DNA of 64,000 nt from Usnea hakonensis (GCA_013423325.1 BLJB01000051.1:124001-188000); one strand, 5' to 3'; counted from the stretch's first letter, positions 11,728 through 22,374 are shown. Numbers and translations are program-made. Notes: generated from the sequence alone by a model not told the origin.

Positions 11728-12592
11728 CTAATATCGTCGTCCACGATCCCAATTCCCGCGCTGGAGCAAATACTGCGTCCACTTCTCCACTCCCCAATGG
11801 CTCCTCCGATGCTCTTCGTTTGCGAACCTGAAAAGGTCCAGTTCGAAACCCCCGGCCTCTACGAAGCCAATCTCTTCGAAGAGCTCGTCGAGGTTGCCCG
11901 GAGAATCCTGAGGAAACTGCGCCCAAAGGGGCAGGCGCTCTTCTTTCGCGAGGTCTCTACCGTCATCCAAGAACTTGTAGGCTATCTCTGGAATTTCGTC
12001 CTCGAACACATCGGGATGAATGGCGACGGTGTTGATGACCAGGCGTTGTCCCTCCATATGTCTGCGCTGACCTTCCTGATTGCGTCGTCTCAATTGAGAG
12101 ATCAGAGCAGCTCGTCTCATCTCGTCATAGTGCAGCGGTCCCGTCCTATCCCGCAATTCTCTGCGCAGCAACTCGCGACCCGCCCATACGGTCGAATCGC
12201 AAAACTTGAAGTAGTCCTCTTCGTCCGGATCCACGAGGCTTATCGACGCCCAGCCGACGATCGTGTCTGTGTATTCGTCCCACGCGACTCGAAGATGGGT
12301 CCAGTCGTCCGCAAGGTATCGCATCAGCATTTCAAGGACCACAGGCCAGATTTGGTCGTGGGAGTAGAGGAGCTTGGCGGTCGGGTCGTCTTCTTTAAAA
12401 AATTAAATAATATTATTACTCCGTATTAACATATAAAAAAAAGGGTATAATACCGAAGTTTTTAATAAAGATGTTAGCCATAGCGCCGACATCGGCCCTG
12501 TTGGCGTCACGGATGTCGATGAACAGCTCTTCCAAAGTGGTGAAGTCGACTCCATTTGATGAGACTCCGGAATCGCTTCCTCTAGCAGGCAT
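11728..12592 (-). CDS. GNAT-like protein with altered acetyl-CoA motif (GNAT-2)
   Basis: Two exons, complement of 12454-12592 and 11728-12392, joined across a 61-bp very AT-rich intron, give 267 aa. The first exon supplies ELFIDIRDANRADVGAMANIF (alpha-1/beta-1 of the GNAT fold) and the second VGWASISLVD, RLVINTVAIHP and LWAQFP...GFVEAGGFELDL. These align by pattern with GNAT-3 and the fusion protein, so it belongs to the same local family. Where the others have an RRxGxA or QGxGxA loop, this protein has HPDVFEDEIPEIAYKF, with no glycines or basic residue. It may therefore not bind acetyl-CoA normally. The frame is intact, which argues for selection or very recent decay. The substrate is unknown. 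Confidence 0.72.
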
Positions 12593-13688
12593 GGCAGAGG
12601 CTTGTTGGGTAGACTTATTCTATCGTTCGGTGAAAATCGAAGAGGTGACTTGTTTCGCGGGCTTCTGTATTTGGAATCCGGAGCAATGGAAATATTGCAA
12701 AAACTAGAAAAGCTGTAGTGAGATCACAACTTCTGCTTGGAATCAGCAACGGATTATATACCGAGCAGTCACATATGAACGCAAAACCCGCAGCCTCACC
12801 ATCCCCTCACACAAGTGGGCCTCATTGGCATAACACAACACAATATAATAGCGGCAAAAGCTGCCGCCTCACGACCCTCTCACTGGAGGAGATAGTATCC
12901 TTAAATGGCATAACACATGACTCCCGCTTCACTCCCGGAGCCGATGGAAAACAAAGATATACGCAAAAAAAAAGGGCCTTTTGCAGATGAAGAGTGGTCA
13001 GCTGGAGGGGTAACAATAAACCGCCAATCGAATTAATAGGTAGAACCTACTCTTCCGATTATCCTATCCGTTAGCTAGTGACCATTCTTCAAAGCTATTC
13101 TTACTTATCAGCACTTGGCCACTTTGAGAGAATGTTAGCCCATGTGCTTACGGTGTGGTGTATACATGGCAAGAATGTAAAGGATCTGCGGAGTGGGGAT
13201 ATTGGTGCACGGGGTTCTGGGTAGGGGATGGATATGGAGTACACTGCACTCTCGAAATGTGAATGGAGTATGCTTATCTGTAGATAGCGGGGAATGGATA
13301 TGGGAGGGGGAGGGCCGTTGGAATTGTGTGGTGGGCTTTCCGAGGTAGATTGGGAGTGTAAATTTGCTTGGAGAGAAGGCCAGGGGGGGGGGATAGAAAG
13401 TAAGTCCACTCCGGTGAATTGGGCGCAGACGGATGGAGGATTCCGAGCGGGGTTGAGGATCTCTGAGGTTGGGTTGAATGGTTGTGATGTTGTGGGAGGT
13501 CGGATGGGTAAGCTGTGGAATCTCGTTGCATGAAGATTAGGGTGTCATTGGAAGTCATGACCATTCAGACTTGAAACTCCACGGTCGTTTTGGAAACTTT
13601 CAAACTGCAGCGTGAGAACTCTCTTTTAGACTCTCTGTGTCTTTGAAGACTACTCTTGGCCTACACCCTCATAGCAGAACCAGGTTTC
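12593..13688. other. Intergenic, promoter side of GNAT-2
   Basis: Upstream region of GNAT-2 and 3' flank of GNAT-3. Frames at 13101-13564 are proline/serine-rich on one strand and lack any domain; they were judged non-coding. A G run occurs near 13382-13391. Confidence 0.45.
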
Positions 13689-14444
13689 TCACTTATTATC
13701 TCCGCCAGTAGGTCCATCCATCTCTGCTGCCAACTCCTCCAGTAGCGCCTCGGCTCTGGTACCCAGCTTCATCTGCCTCCACGTTTGATAACCCAACTGT
13801 ATCCCGTGAATGCCCTTGGCTACTTCCTCCGGAGGTTTAAAAACGTCAAGATCTAGACCGAAAGCACCGACTTCTTGGAACCCGTTGCGCCAGAACAGAC
13901 TCGCGTACACGGCCGGAATTTGAGCCCAGACGCCGCAATCGATGCTCTGAGCGCGCTCCACGACGGACTTTAACAGCTTATCAGCAACACCCAGTCGCCT
14001 ATAGTTCGTGCCTGTGACGCCGGTGTTGATTACGATTCTGTGTTTCTGCATGTGTTGGCTCTGGCCATGGCGAGATCGGTCTTCGAGCACGGCAGCGAGA
14101 CGGAAGCGTGGGTCGTTTTTGTTACCGCGCAGTAGTCTTTGAGCCGCCCAGCTGGTCATCTCGTTGAATGCATATTCCGGCACTGGACCTTTGTCAGGTA
14201 CGACCGCGAATGACATCCACCCGACGATTCGTTCGGGATCCTTAGTCACTGCGAGTTTGAATTCAATCTTGTCGTCGTCCATGTAGTCGTGGAGGATCTC
14301 TTGGAATTCTTTCCACATCTCTTCTTTGGTGTACATGAGCATGACCGACCCATCGAAATCAAAGGAATCTAGGAAGAGGTGAGCCATCGGGACGATGTGA
14401 TGGTGATGGGCTCGAACGATGTCAATGTCTAGCGTAGCTAACAT
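13689..14444 (-). CDS. GNAT family N-acetyltransferase (GNAT-3)
   Basis: Uninterrupted 251-aa frame from an ATG at 14444. N-terminal DIDIVRAHHHHIVPMAHLFLDSF corresponds to beta-1/alpha-1; FKLAVTKDPERIVGWMSFAV to beta-2/beta-3. Motif A is VINTGVTGTNYRRLGVADKLL, keeping the R-R-x-G-x-A loop; motif B is VWAQIPAVYASLFWRNGFQEVG. The sequence between beta-4 segments (SQHMQKHRIVINT) resembles GNAT-2 (RRHMEGQRLVINT), showing that the two are close paralogues. Tandem arrangement on the same strand with GNAT-2 and the fusion gene fits local duplication. The substrate cannot be inferred. Confidence 0.83.
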   Translation of the reverse strand: MLATLDIDIVRAHHHHIVPMAHLFLDSFDFDGSVMLMYTKEEMWKEFQEILHDYMDDDKIEFKLAVTKDPERIVGWMSFAVVPDKGPVPEYAFNEMTSWAAQRLLRGNKNDPRFRLAAVLEDRSRHGQSQHMQKHRIVINTGVTGTNYRRLGVADKLLKSVVERAQSIDCGVWAQIPAVYASLFWRNGFQEVGAFGLDLDVFKPPEEVAKGIHGIQLGYQTWRQMKLGTRAEALLEELAAEMDGPTGGDNK

Positions 14445-15204
14445 GATAGAGGCAAGGCTTCTTTGCTAGGGCCAGGTCTGGTGAGGAAGATTCCCTATGT
14501 GCTGATCAACGCGAAAAGGGTTCTCAATTCACCGAGTGCGGTGAAAAATCTAGATCAGTGGAAGGGATTGGAAGCAGTTGCGGAGATTATTTTGTAAGAG
14601 GCGAGAGCAGCAAAAATTAGGTTCTGCAAGGTAAAGCTTGATGATATACGCAGCTGTATCAGGATCGCACGCATGATCGGTAGACAGCTAAGCAGCTGTT
14701 CCGTTGTGGCCACAAAGCTGCCGATGCCAAAGCTCATGGGTAGAAGGTTGTTCTGGAAATCTCGTTGGGAGAAATGTATCCGAAGACTGACCGTCAGGGC
14801 CCGACACTTCGACCCCTCACGGCTTACTGTTCATATAGGAAGCTAGCTCTAGACTTGCTTGACCAAAATTAATGATCCGTTGAACACGTTGACCCGCACC
14901 ATTTGCTGCCGTCTCGGAGAGTCTCGGTGCTGCACAGAGACTTTATTGGAGGACATCGACTAGGAATTACCACCTCATGATGAGTCGCCATTCAACAACA
15001 CAGTTCCAAGCCGATTCGACCCGAGCCCCAAATGGCGCCACTTTGCGGTAAATTTCAGTCGTAGGCGTCCTGTCATCTCGCTTGGTAACACTACCAGCAA
15101 CAAGCTGTATTGGCAAATTTCTCTGCTCGATTGAAGTAGAGGAGATAGCCAGACCGAACGAGCGCATAGTTGGGGGTGTGCTGAAATATGTTCAAGTTCA
15201 CCAC
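14445..15204. other. Intergenic, promoter side of GNAT-3
   Basis: No supported gene. Holds the upstream region of GNAT-3 and the 3' flank of the zinc-finger/GNAT gene. Confidence 0.45.
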
Positions 15205-17900
15205 TTAAAACGATACGTCCAATTCGCTGGATGGGTAGCGCAGCATATAATTCCATTTATACGCAGTCAGTGAGGCCCCTTTCTCCCCATCCGTCGAGGC
15301 ATAGGGGACCAACTTCTCGTTTAATTCACCAGCGCACGTGAAACCTGCTCGCCGAAAGAGCCCTGCCTTGAACACTCCCTGCGCAACTGCGGGGTCTTCC
15401 GGTGCTTGAATCCAGATGGGTATCTTTCTCGTGTTTGCAATCTCTGTGATGGCATTAAGTAGTGCAGAGGCGACTCCACGTCCTTGATGCAAGGGATGAA
15501 CGACGAGGACATTGATGACGAGACGACGAATGGGAACAAGTAGGATCTGGGCCTCGGTGGCCCGAGCCTGAATCGTCGACGCGATGACTTGGCAATGCTT
15601 TTTCTGACTTGAGCGTTCGGCTTTCTCCTTCGCGCTTTCCCTTGTTGCTGTAAATCTGGAAATTTGGGAAGGCAGTAAGTGTGCAGCTGTAATCCAGTCC
15701 AGGTATGTTGGAGGTTCCACAGGCCTTGCTTGAAGCGTATCTACCTCATGACATGCGACCCATCCAACGATTTTGCTGTCAGAAATACTAACGGCAGCTC
15801 GGACCTCGAAATTCTTTTCGTGATAATGGTGTTCGAGCATGGTGAATATGGCCGCCCATAGCTCATCGTTGCTAGACATGAGCCGGGCAGATGCGTCGCG
15901 GTCGAAGGCGTTTGAGAATACTGTTGACATTGGGCCAAAGTGTGTCATTCCCGGCGAATTAATCCTAAAAGCAAGATCTGTGTTGAAGACACTCGATTTG
16001 GTTGAAGATCGTGAAGGAAGAAAGGACGGCGCATCGTAGAGCCGCTGGATGTCTTTGAAATTAGACTTCAGCGCAATTCCATCGGCTCTAGAATGATTAG
16101 GAGCAGAGGCTTGTGATCTGACTTCCTGTTGAGGCGGCTCTTGAGGTTTTCGTTTGGGCTCTTGCTCAGGATCTACAAGATCCCATCTGAAAGCGCTCAT
16201 ATTCGATTCAAGACCAACATATTTGAAGTTTTCCCGCAATATATCCAGACGCGCATTCAATGGATCCATATCGAGATGAGTTGTCTCGGGATTATATTTG
16301 GAGCGCCTTAGGGCATCCTGACGTTTGTGTATAGGTCTTAAAATATCTTCTTCTTGTAACAATGCGCCGTGTCCAGATGATTTAGATACTGGCTCCACAT
16401 TTCCCTTGTTCTCTTCAAGAGTTGAAGTCCGAGAATCAGGCGTAAGGTAATGGAGCGAGGCATGCTTCGGGAGCTCGCGAGACTCTTTCTCATTTCGGCG
16501 TAGGTCCTTTCCCCGCGGTAAAAGGCCGTCTCTCTGCATCTTATGTTCTTTTCGAGCATAGATTTTGACAGTCTCCTGAAGACTTGGGTGATCAGTCCAT
16601 CTCAAGCTATCAGGATTGCCAAATTTTGCGATGCAGCCAACAAAATGTCTCTTCACACCTTGAGACCGTTTAAATTGGGTATCGCATCTTGGACAGTGAT
16701 GTGGGCCGCCGCTTGTTTTGATCTTATATGGTGGCCATTTCTCCCTCGAATACATGCCGCACACCGTTGTGTGCCAATAGGAGCCGTGCCCATCAGAATG
16801 ACCATCCGCGTTGGGCCTATTGTTGTAATTTTCAGCAGACCTTGACTTATTGGTGGGCTGCCATGCGGAAGCCTGTGGGCCGACGCTTTGTATTGTCCTG
16901 GAGCTGGAGCCAGAGACTCGATGTTTGCCGCTGGCCTCTGAATCGGGGCCAGCACTGGAGCTGGACTTAGGCGGGCGAGCATTGTACTTCAGATCCTTTC
17001 TCTCAGCATCAGTGTTAGGCCGTTTGATGGTTTCCTTCGACTCGGAGCCACTTTCGTCTTCTTTCGTTGAATTCGAAGTCGAGGGGCTCCTCAGCGTCTT
17101 TGTCGGTGGTCGTAGCACCAAACGCTTTCTTGGGGCGCTCTCCATCGATTCGGGACTTTGTCTTTTAGGCTGACTCAAACGAAGCCGAATGGGGCGTACC
17201 CTCATATGTTCTTCGTAATTGTGGCGTTGGAGTTCGGAAGGCTTAGTCAAGATCTGTTCACAGGACTGATGTTCGCACGGGTGGAGACTCGGAGCAGTAT
17301 GACTTTTCTCGTGCTGCATCAATCCCTCACTAGCACAAAAACTCTTGTTGCAACCTTCGTATGTGCAGGAAAAATGCCGCTCTTTTGTATGCATGTGCAC
17401 ATGGTCCTCCAAGCTTTTTCTTTGAGCAAATGTCCTGGTGCAAGAGGCCCATCTGCAGACCAAAGGGCGCTGTTTGTGTGTACGGTGATGCGCTATCAGG
17501 CTTTCGGAATCGTCGAACGCTTGGCCGCACGAGTCGTACTTACAAATGAGGGGGCTCCTGTCTGTATGTGTGTCGAAGTGCTGATGTAAGGCGACACTGT
17601 CGTGGAACGTCTGGCCGCAAGACTTGTACTCGCAGACAAATGGTCTCTCGTTCCCATGAGTGCGGTGATGCTGATTTAGAGCTTCAAGGTTATCAAAAGC
17701 CTCAACGCAAGACTCGTGCTCGCAGTAAAATGGACGCTGATCAGTGTGCGTGCGGTAGTGGCTCTCGAACGCTGAAATGCCCCTAAAGCTCTGCAATGAA
17801 CGAAGATCAGAGGTAAGAATCTGGTTACTTCACGGATGCTGACCTTTTCACATCCATCCCATTCGCATTGGTACGACCAGAGATTCCGAGATCTAGACAT
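15205..17900 (-). CDS. C2H2 zinc-finger array fused to a GNAT acetyltransferase domain
   Basis: Two exons, complement of 17844-17900 and 15205-17790 (53-bp intron), encode 880 aa. Exon 1 ends inside finger 1, and splicing restores C-x4-C-x12-H-x3-H exactly, which supports the model. Seven C2H2 fingers of the TFIIIA-like spacing occupy about residues 10-215, joined by HTxxRP-type linkers. A basic, Ser-rich linker follows, then a single CPRC...HFVGC finger near residue 385, then a charged linker. Residues about 635-880 are a full GNAT domain: HFGPMSTVFSNAF, AAVSISDSKIVGWVAC, motif A VINVLVVHPLHQGRGVASALL (loop near 788-793) and AYKWNYMLRYP at the end. The frame is open throughout, so this is not two genes with a missed stop. 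A DNA-targeted acetyltransferase is an inference; the GNAT part resembles its small-molecule-type neighbours rather than Gcn5. Confidence 0.82.
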
Positions 17901-19669
17901 AGCACCTCTAGTATAGCACAGCAGTAGCCTCTGTCCCCGCTGTTTGACTTTGCCCAGACTCCCGTCCTACAGGAATACAGCTTGGGATTTTTTTGCTGTA
18001 GTTGTGCACACATTGGGCCAGCGAGATCATTTGGTCAAGCAGGGTAGGCAGTGAGGTAGGATGTGCGTGAAAAGGCGAACCGTGTTTCAAGAGCGTCCGA
18101 AGTCGACTAGAGATGTAAGAGAAGACGGATATCGCAAAGGCACAAGTGGAAGAATGAGAAAAAGGGTCAAAACTCAGGCGAGCTATAAGATGGGAGGCTC
18201 CGTGTTGCAACAATTCGGCGTGGTAGTACAAACTACTAAAATGACGTTTTAGCGAGCACTTACCTCAAAAGGGCTGCAATTCAAGAGAAGGCATCCAAAC
18301 GCGACTTCTTAGTATAAGGTAGACGTGCAAAGCAGAATCCGCTAACTATTTGGTTAGAAACCATTCAATCAAAGTCTGCCACCAGACACCTCACACTGGT
18401 CGCACAGCCCTCTGAATGTTGCGCAGCCGCAGTATCTATTCGCGAAGGTCATTAATGGCCTCGCAGATCGGATCGCTTCGTTTTTGAAGAACACGAAGTG
18501 AAATCATCAGCCTTCAATTGATCGCTTCTGAAGCGTCGGACCCTCCTTTCCAACAAATGTGCGTTCTGACCGGCGCCCCGGTCTTCAGACTATGGTTTTG
18601 AGCATGTAAATAGTCAAGAGGGGCAGTGTTCCATAACCACCGTCATTCATGCTGTTTGGCGATGCTCGTCAGACAACTTCCACTGCTGATGACAAGCACT
18701 TGGGCTTCTCACTTCTTTCCCTTTCACTGGACCCTGGGCCTGCGCACCATGAAGTGGAGCTGATGGGTGTCCAACTTTGGCTCGAACCCCGCAATCTTTT
18801 GAAATCCGGCGCATTCGAAGTCGGCTACGGCAAAAAAAGGAACATGGCAGAAGATAGAAAGCCCGTCTTCTCTGCGCTATTCATAATATCACAGATGAGC
18901 TTCGTTAACGGTCCGCCAAGCTGATCGCAACGGAAGGGTTCGAGATCAAGATATCGTTTGCCTTTATGACATCTTAGCAAGTTCGCTGAGACACGTAGCT
19001 CTACGTACAAGGGATAGGGTCTCAATAACAACGTAGGGCTCTTAGATTTGGGAAGGGGTTTGAGTGCTGAAGACCAACTGAGTTCTCGCAGACCGCACAG
19101 ATTCCCAGCGCCACTGTAAAGAGTTGCGCAATTGATTCTGTTACCACTTGTCTGTCGAGAGTCTTCCGACGCTTTTCCTCTGAATCCCGATGTGGCAGAT
19201 GAAGGTCGCCTCGGAATTGGAAGCTTGGATGCGGGTCTGAATTGGAAATGTCTGGAGGAGAGCTCGAAATCAAATGTCACACGAGGATCTTAAAGTGTTA
19301 AGCATGGATCCATGGTCCAAGGCAGGAAAATCAGGGGGAACAGGAATCGTAACTCACGGCTAGATTGCAAGTAAGCTATGCTTGAAGCTGCATTGTCCAC
19401 TGCGTGATTACGTGCCAGCCCCTTGAAACATATGAAGGTCAGAAGACCACATCATGCGGGATCGATGACAATGTACATCCTCGGCGTCGCCGCGTCCCCG
19501 AGATCGCCAGCGCTCAATGACGTCCCGTCTTGTTTCGAACTTGAAAGTCCGCAAAGGTAGAGTCACTCGAATTTCCATATCCCGAGAATGAACAGCTATT
19601 GATCGTTTACTCTTTGCCTCGATGCCAAATTTAGTCCATGAGAAGAGTATTGATCTAAGTAGTTGCGAG
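17901..19669. other. 1.8-kb region upstream of the fusion gene
   Basis: Promoter side of the zinc-finger/GNAT gene. No intact gene was recognised. On the plus strand near 18770-18830 a short reading, GVQLWLEPRNLLKSGAFEVG, vaguely recalls a GNAT motif B, but nothing around it supports a gene. The minus-strand frame at 18825-19280 has no domain. Confidence 0.4.
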
Positions 19670-19945
19670 CTGATTCCGTTCGTCTTTCGTCCGTTTCGCC
19701 TTTGGCTTGTGACTCGTGACTCGTGACGTTGTGTGGTCCTGCTCAGTTATGGCAACATAAGGCTCCGTCCGGCATCACACGCTCCGTCCAGCATAACAAT
19801 CTGACGAGCATAACACTTCGTCCAGCGTAACGCTCTGACCAGCATAACACTTTCGCCAGCATAACACTTTCGCCAAGCATGACGCTGTGACCAGTAACAC
19901 TCTGTCCAGCATAGAGGCTCGTCCACTGTCTTGGCTCGGACTCAG
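19670..19945. repeat. Right arm of inverted repeat with 17-bp tandem array
   Basis: From about 19753 to 19930 there are roughly ten degenerate copies of a 17-bp unit near CTCTGTCCAGCATAACA, the reverse complement of the left-arm unit. The inner flank shares TTGTGTGGTCCTGCTC and TTTCGCCTTT with the reverse complement of the left arm; the outer flank shares GTCCAC, TCTTG and CTCGGA. The order of parts is mirrored, so this is a true inverted repeat and not only a common satellite. Confidence 0.8.
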
Positions 19946-20074
19946 ATCTGACTCGCAGGCCGCTTCCCCATTCGTACTTGATTAAGGCACAGTTTTCTAA
20001 TAAAGAACCCTATAAATATACACTGATCTTCTCAAATTGCAAATACGATATTCCATCATGAATCTTGGCCTCAT

Positions 20075-20840
20075 ATGGAGCTTCAACTCGGAGAGCCCAG
20101 AACATCAGAGGCCAAGGCCATGGCCAATATCTATGCGGGAGCCTTCGATTCAGACACTCCCAAGCTCACGCAACTCCTATACCGCGAAACCAACCCTGTT
20201 AGAATGATCGAGGAAACACTAAGGGCCCAATTACACGCGTTCTCCTGGGACAGATGGTTCCAGGTTGTCTTCGACGACAGTAACGGAAATTTTTATGGTT
20301 CGTCCATGAGTAAGTTCATCTTCACACTAATCATGCCCCATTCGCAATCGTCAAATCTCCTGGGAGAAGGCATGCTGAGTTGGATACCTTGAAGAGTACG
20401 GATGGATATCCCTGGGATTTGTATCTCACGGCGCGAGGATGACTTCTTTCGAAGCCAGTTATTTTTCGGCCTATGCCTTTCTCAAATTTCTGGAAGGAGA
20501 AGCACGGAGCAGGGGTGCAGGAACAACAACTCTCGGTTTCGTCTGGCTCGTGAACTTTCTTCCTGGTCGAGAAATGGACAAGGCAGCCACGTAGCCGACT
20601 CGCATCTTGTTGTCAACTGTCTCGCTATAAATAGAATTAGAAAGATCAAGCAGTCTCGTCAGTCTCAGTGCCTTCTTGATTGAGTACTTGAATTTGAAGC
20701 TACTTGTATACAATGCTCGGGTTAAGTAACATTGGCCCAGTGCAACGAACTACAAATGTGTAACGGCGAGTGGCCGTGACGTCGGTTTCAGAGAAGTCGG
20801 TTCGATGACTTTGGACCTAAACGATTATGTGGGTGCGAGA
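20075..20840 (+). pseudogene. GNAT acetyltransferase pseudogene (GNAT-5)
   Basis: A good start is preserved: a TATAAATA at 20011-20018, ATG at 20075, exon 1 to 20309 encoding AKAMANIYAGAFDSDTP, an intron 20310-20394, then YGWISLGFVSHGARM and GFVWLVNFLPGREMDKA. The frame then meets TAG at 20592-20594. The family continuation SHLVVNCLAIN is found just downstream in another frame, but motif A is gone (NRIRKIKQSRQSQ in place of the glycine loop). A further relic, GFREVGSMTLDLNDY, appears in yet another frame at about 20784-20828. This is the normal order of GNAT elements broken by at least two frame changes and an internal loss. It is the only plus-strand member of the local family. Confidence 0.78.
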
Positions 20841-20847
20841 AGCGCTG

Positions 20848-20911
20848 TCCGAGAAGTGCGAGGTCCATGTCATCCAGCGACAGAGGTGGTTGGCGATAGA
20901 GACGTTCCAAT
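20848..20911. repeat. Third fragment of the inverted-repeat family
   Basis: About 62 bp beginning TCCGAGAAGTGC and containing GGCGATAGAGACGT match the reverse complement of 11161-11223 at roughly 85% by eye. In the left arm this segment directly adjoins the tandem array; here it is separated from the right-arm array by about 900 bp that hold GNAT-5. Confidence 0.75.
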
Positions 20912-21836
20912 CCAACAAGGACATTGAGGTTCTTGCTATTCGATGGGACATGACGTGCGAGAATTGTATGGATTTGTATAAGGCAGTATTCATGGCAAAG
21001 TCGTGATCCTCTTCTATAAAAGCCATAAATTTTAGCAAGGCAGGGTACGATATGAAGCCAAGTATACTTTGCTTTCCTTACCTTCATTTTATGCAAAGAA
21101 CATCCAACTTCGCCGTGCCTTGGCGCATTGGCTTAGCTCCATCATCGAGAGGTGATTCTCGCTTGCAACCACAGGCACAATAGAAGGCGCACACTAGAAG
21201 CGGCGAGTGAGAGCTCTTTAGCGAAGCTGACTCTATAGGTAAAACAGAATCTCTCAAGCTTCTTCTTTCTTTCCATTATCAGTCTGCGCTGGAGGGTAGA
21301 AGAGGCGAAGGTGTGGATATGGACGGCTGGAGTTGAACCCTCGGGATCGGCTACGTGCGGCTGCTGAATGCTGCCTCTTGACGATTGTACTGCTGCGTTG
21401 CGGAGATACTCTCGTCGACGAAGCTCATGGGCTTTTGACAATATCTGCTATCGTGTGATTATGCCGCGTCTTCGATTTTGATGCTGTGAATCTACTTTCT
21501 TTGACATGCTCTCAATTGGAAAAGGCTTACAATCTCTGGCTTATCTTAACCCTTGGTCTATCGAGAAAGGGAAGACAGGCAATGGGTAAAGAATCCAAAG
21601 TCGTGGCTACTTTGCGAGTCTCTCGATTGATCGTATCGCCCTGTCACGCTTACATGTGCTTGTACTCTTCCATGGCTATAGTACTAGCGACCAAGAGTCT
21701 TGTCATCGGGTATCTCCCAGGTTGAGGCTATTCCTCGGACCACTTGGCATACCGCTTGCACGATTCCTACGCACATGTAGTCATGGACCTATATAAAATG
21801 GTTCGAAGTGTGCCTCGTCAGAAGAATTTGAACACG
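20912..21836. other. Intergenic, no clear gene
   Basis: Short frames only. A TTCAA-containing stretch near 21330 was checked as a possible tRNA T-arm but lacks a paired stem. Confidence 0.4.
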
Positions 21837-22203
21837 ATGGACTTCCAACCCGTCAATGCGGGACCGTTCAGGTCTTATACAGTCAAAGTACCGCCTCCTG
21901 CCACGATCGCTCCAGTGGGTAAGCTTGACCTGGGTCCCCGTCCTTTCACCACAATAGACTCACAAGTATAACTCACAGCTGCGCGGCCGGCTCCCTTTAC
22001 GTACGGGCATTGGTTGCTCCTTACCACTGTGTACTGACTTGCTTTCAGAAATCCTGGGGATGCGGTCATCGAGCAAGGTTATCGAAGGAGACATTGCCCC
22101 ATTTCTGGGCCAACGAGCGGTCTTTGATCTTCTAAGCGTCTTGTTGTGGTATGGAAGATTAGAATTTGCAAAGGATAAGGGTTGCCGTTCCTTCTGTGGG
22201 TAA
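21837..22203 (+). CDS. Hypothetical small protein (weak model)
   Basis: A TATATAAAA at 21790-21798 precedes an ATG at 21837. A possible first exon 21837-21918 joins, across a GTAAGC...TTTCAG intron, to 22049-22203, giving 78 aa: MDFQPVNAGPFRSYTVKV ... GQRAVFDLLSVLLWYGRLEF. No family was recognised. A 21-bp direct repeat (starting at 22162 and again at 22354) lies at the end of exon 2, and reading from the second copy continues as EFAKDKGKSVEPVGRSEG to a stop at about 22479. The true gene may therefore include a further intron or a partial duplication. Convergent with PTC7. Confidence 0.3.
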
Positions 22204-22374
22204 AGACTCAGATACCCGCTACCTGAACAAGGAGAACCTCAATTCCCTCGGTCTCTCCACCAACAGTCAGGCTTCAAAACCTTCCGCCAGCCAAGCAGCT
22301 ACGAGCGCTTCTGTAAACGAACCCGAGTCCCAGCTGCCGCCAGCAAATAGCAGGAATTTGCAAAGGATAAGGGT
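22162..22374. repeat. Pair of 21-bp exact direct repeats
   Basis: GAATTTGCAAAGGATAAGGG plus one T occurs at 22162-22182 and 22354-22374. The copies are 192 bp (64 codons) apart. Confidence 0.8.

Noticed and set aside
13101..13564. Two overlapping Pro/Ser-rich frames
   Set aside because: Low-complexity readings of a G-rich intergenic stretch, with no start context or domain.
18649..18924. Possible sixth GNAT relic (LWLEPRNLLKSGAFEVG)
   Set aside because: Only about 20 residues resemble motif B; no motif A or other GNAT element lies nearby in any frame.
18825..19280. 151-codon minus-strand frame
   Set aside because: No domain, no plausible splice partners and no conserved pattern.
21300..21400. 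tRNA gene on the minus strand
   Set aside because: A GGTTCAA-like loop is present but neither the T-stem nor an acceptor stem pairs.
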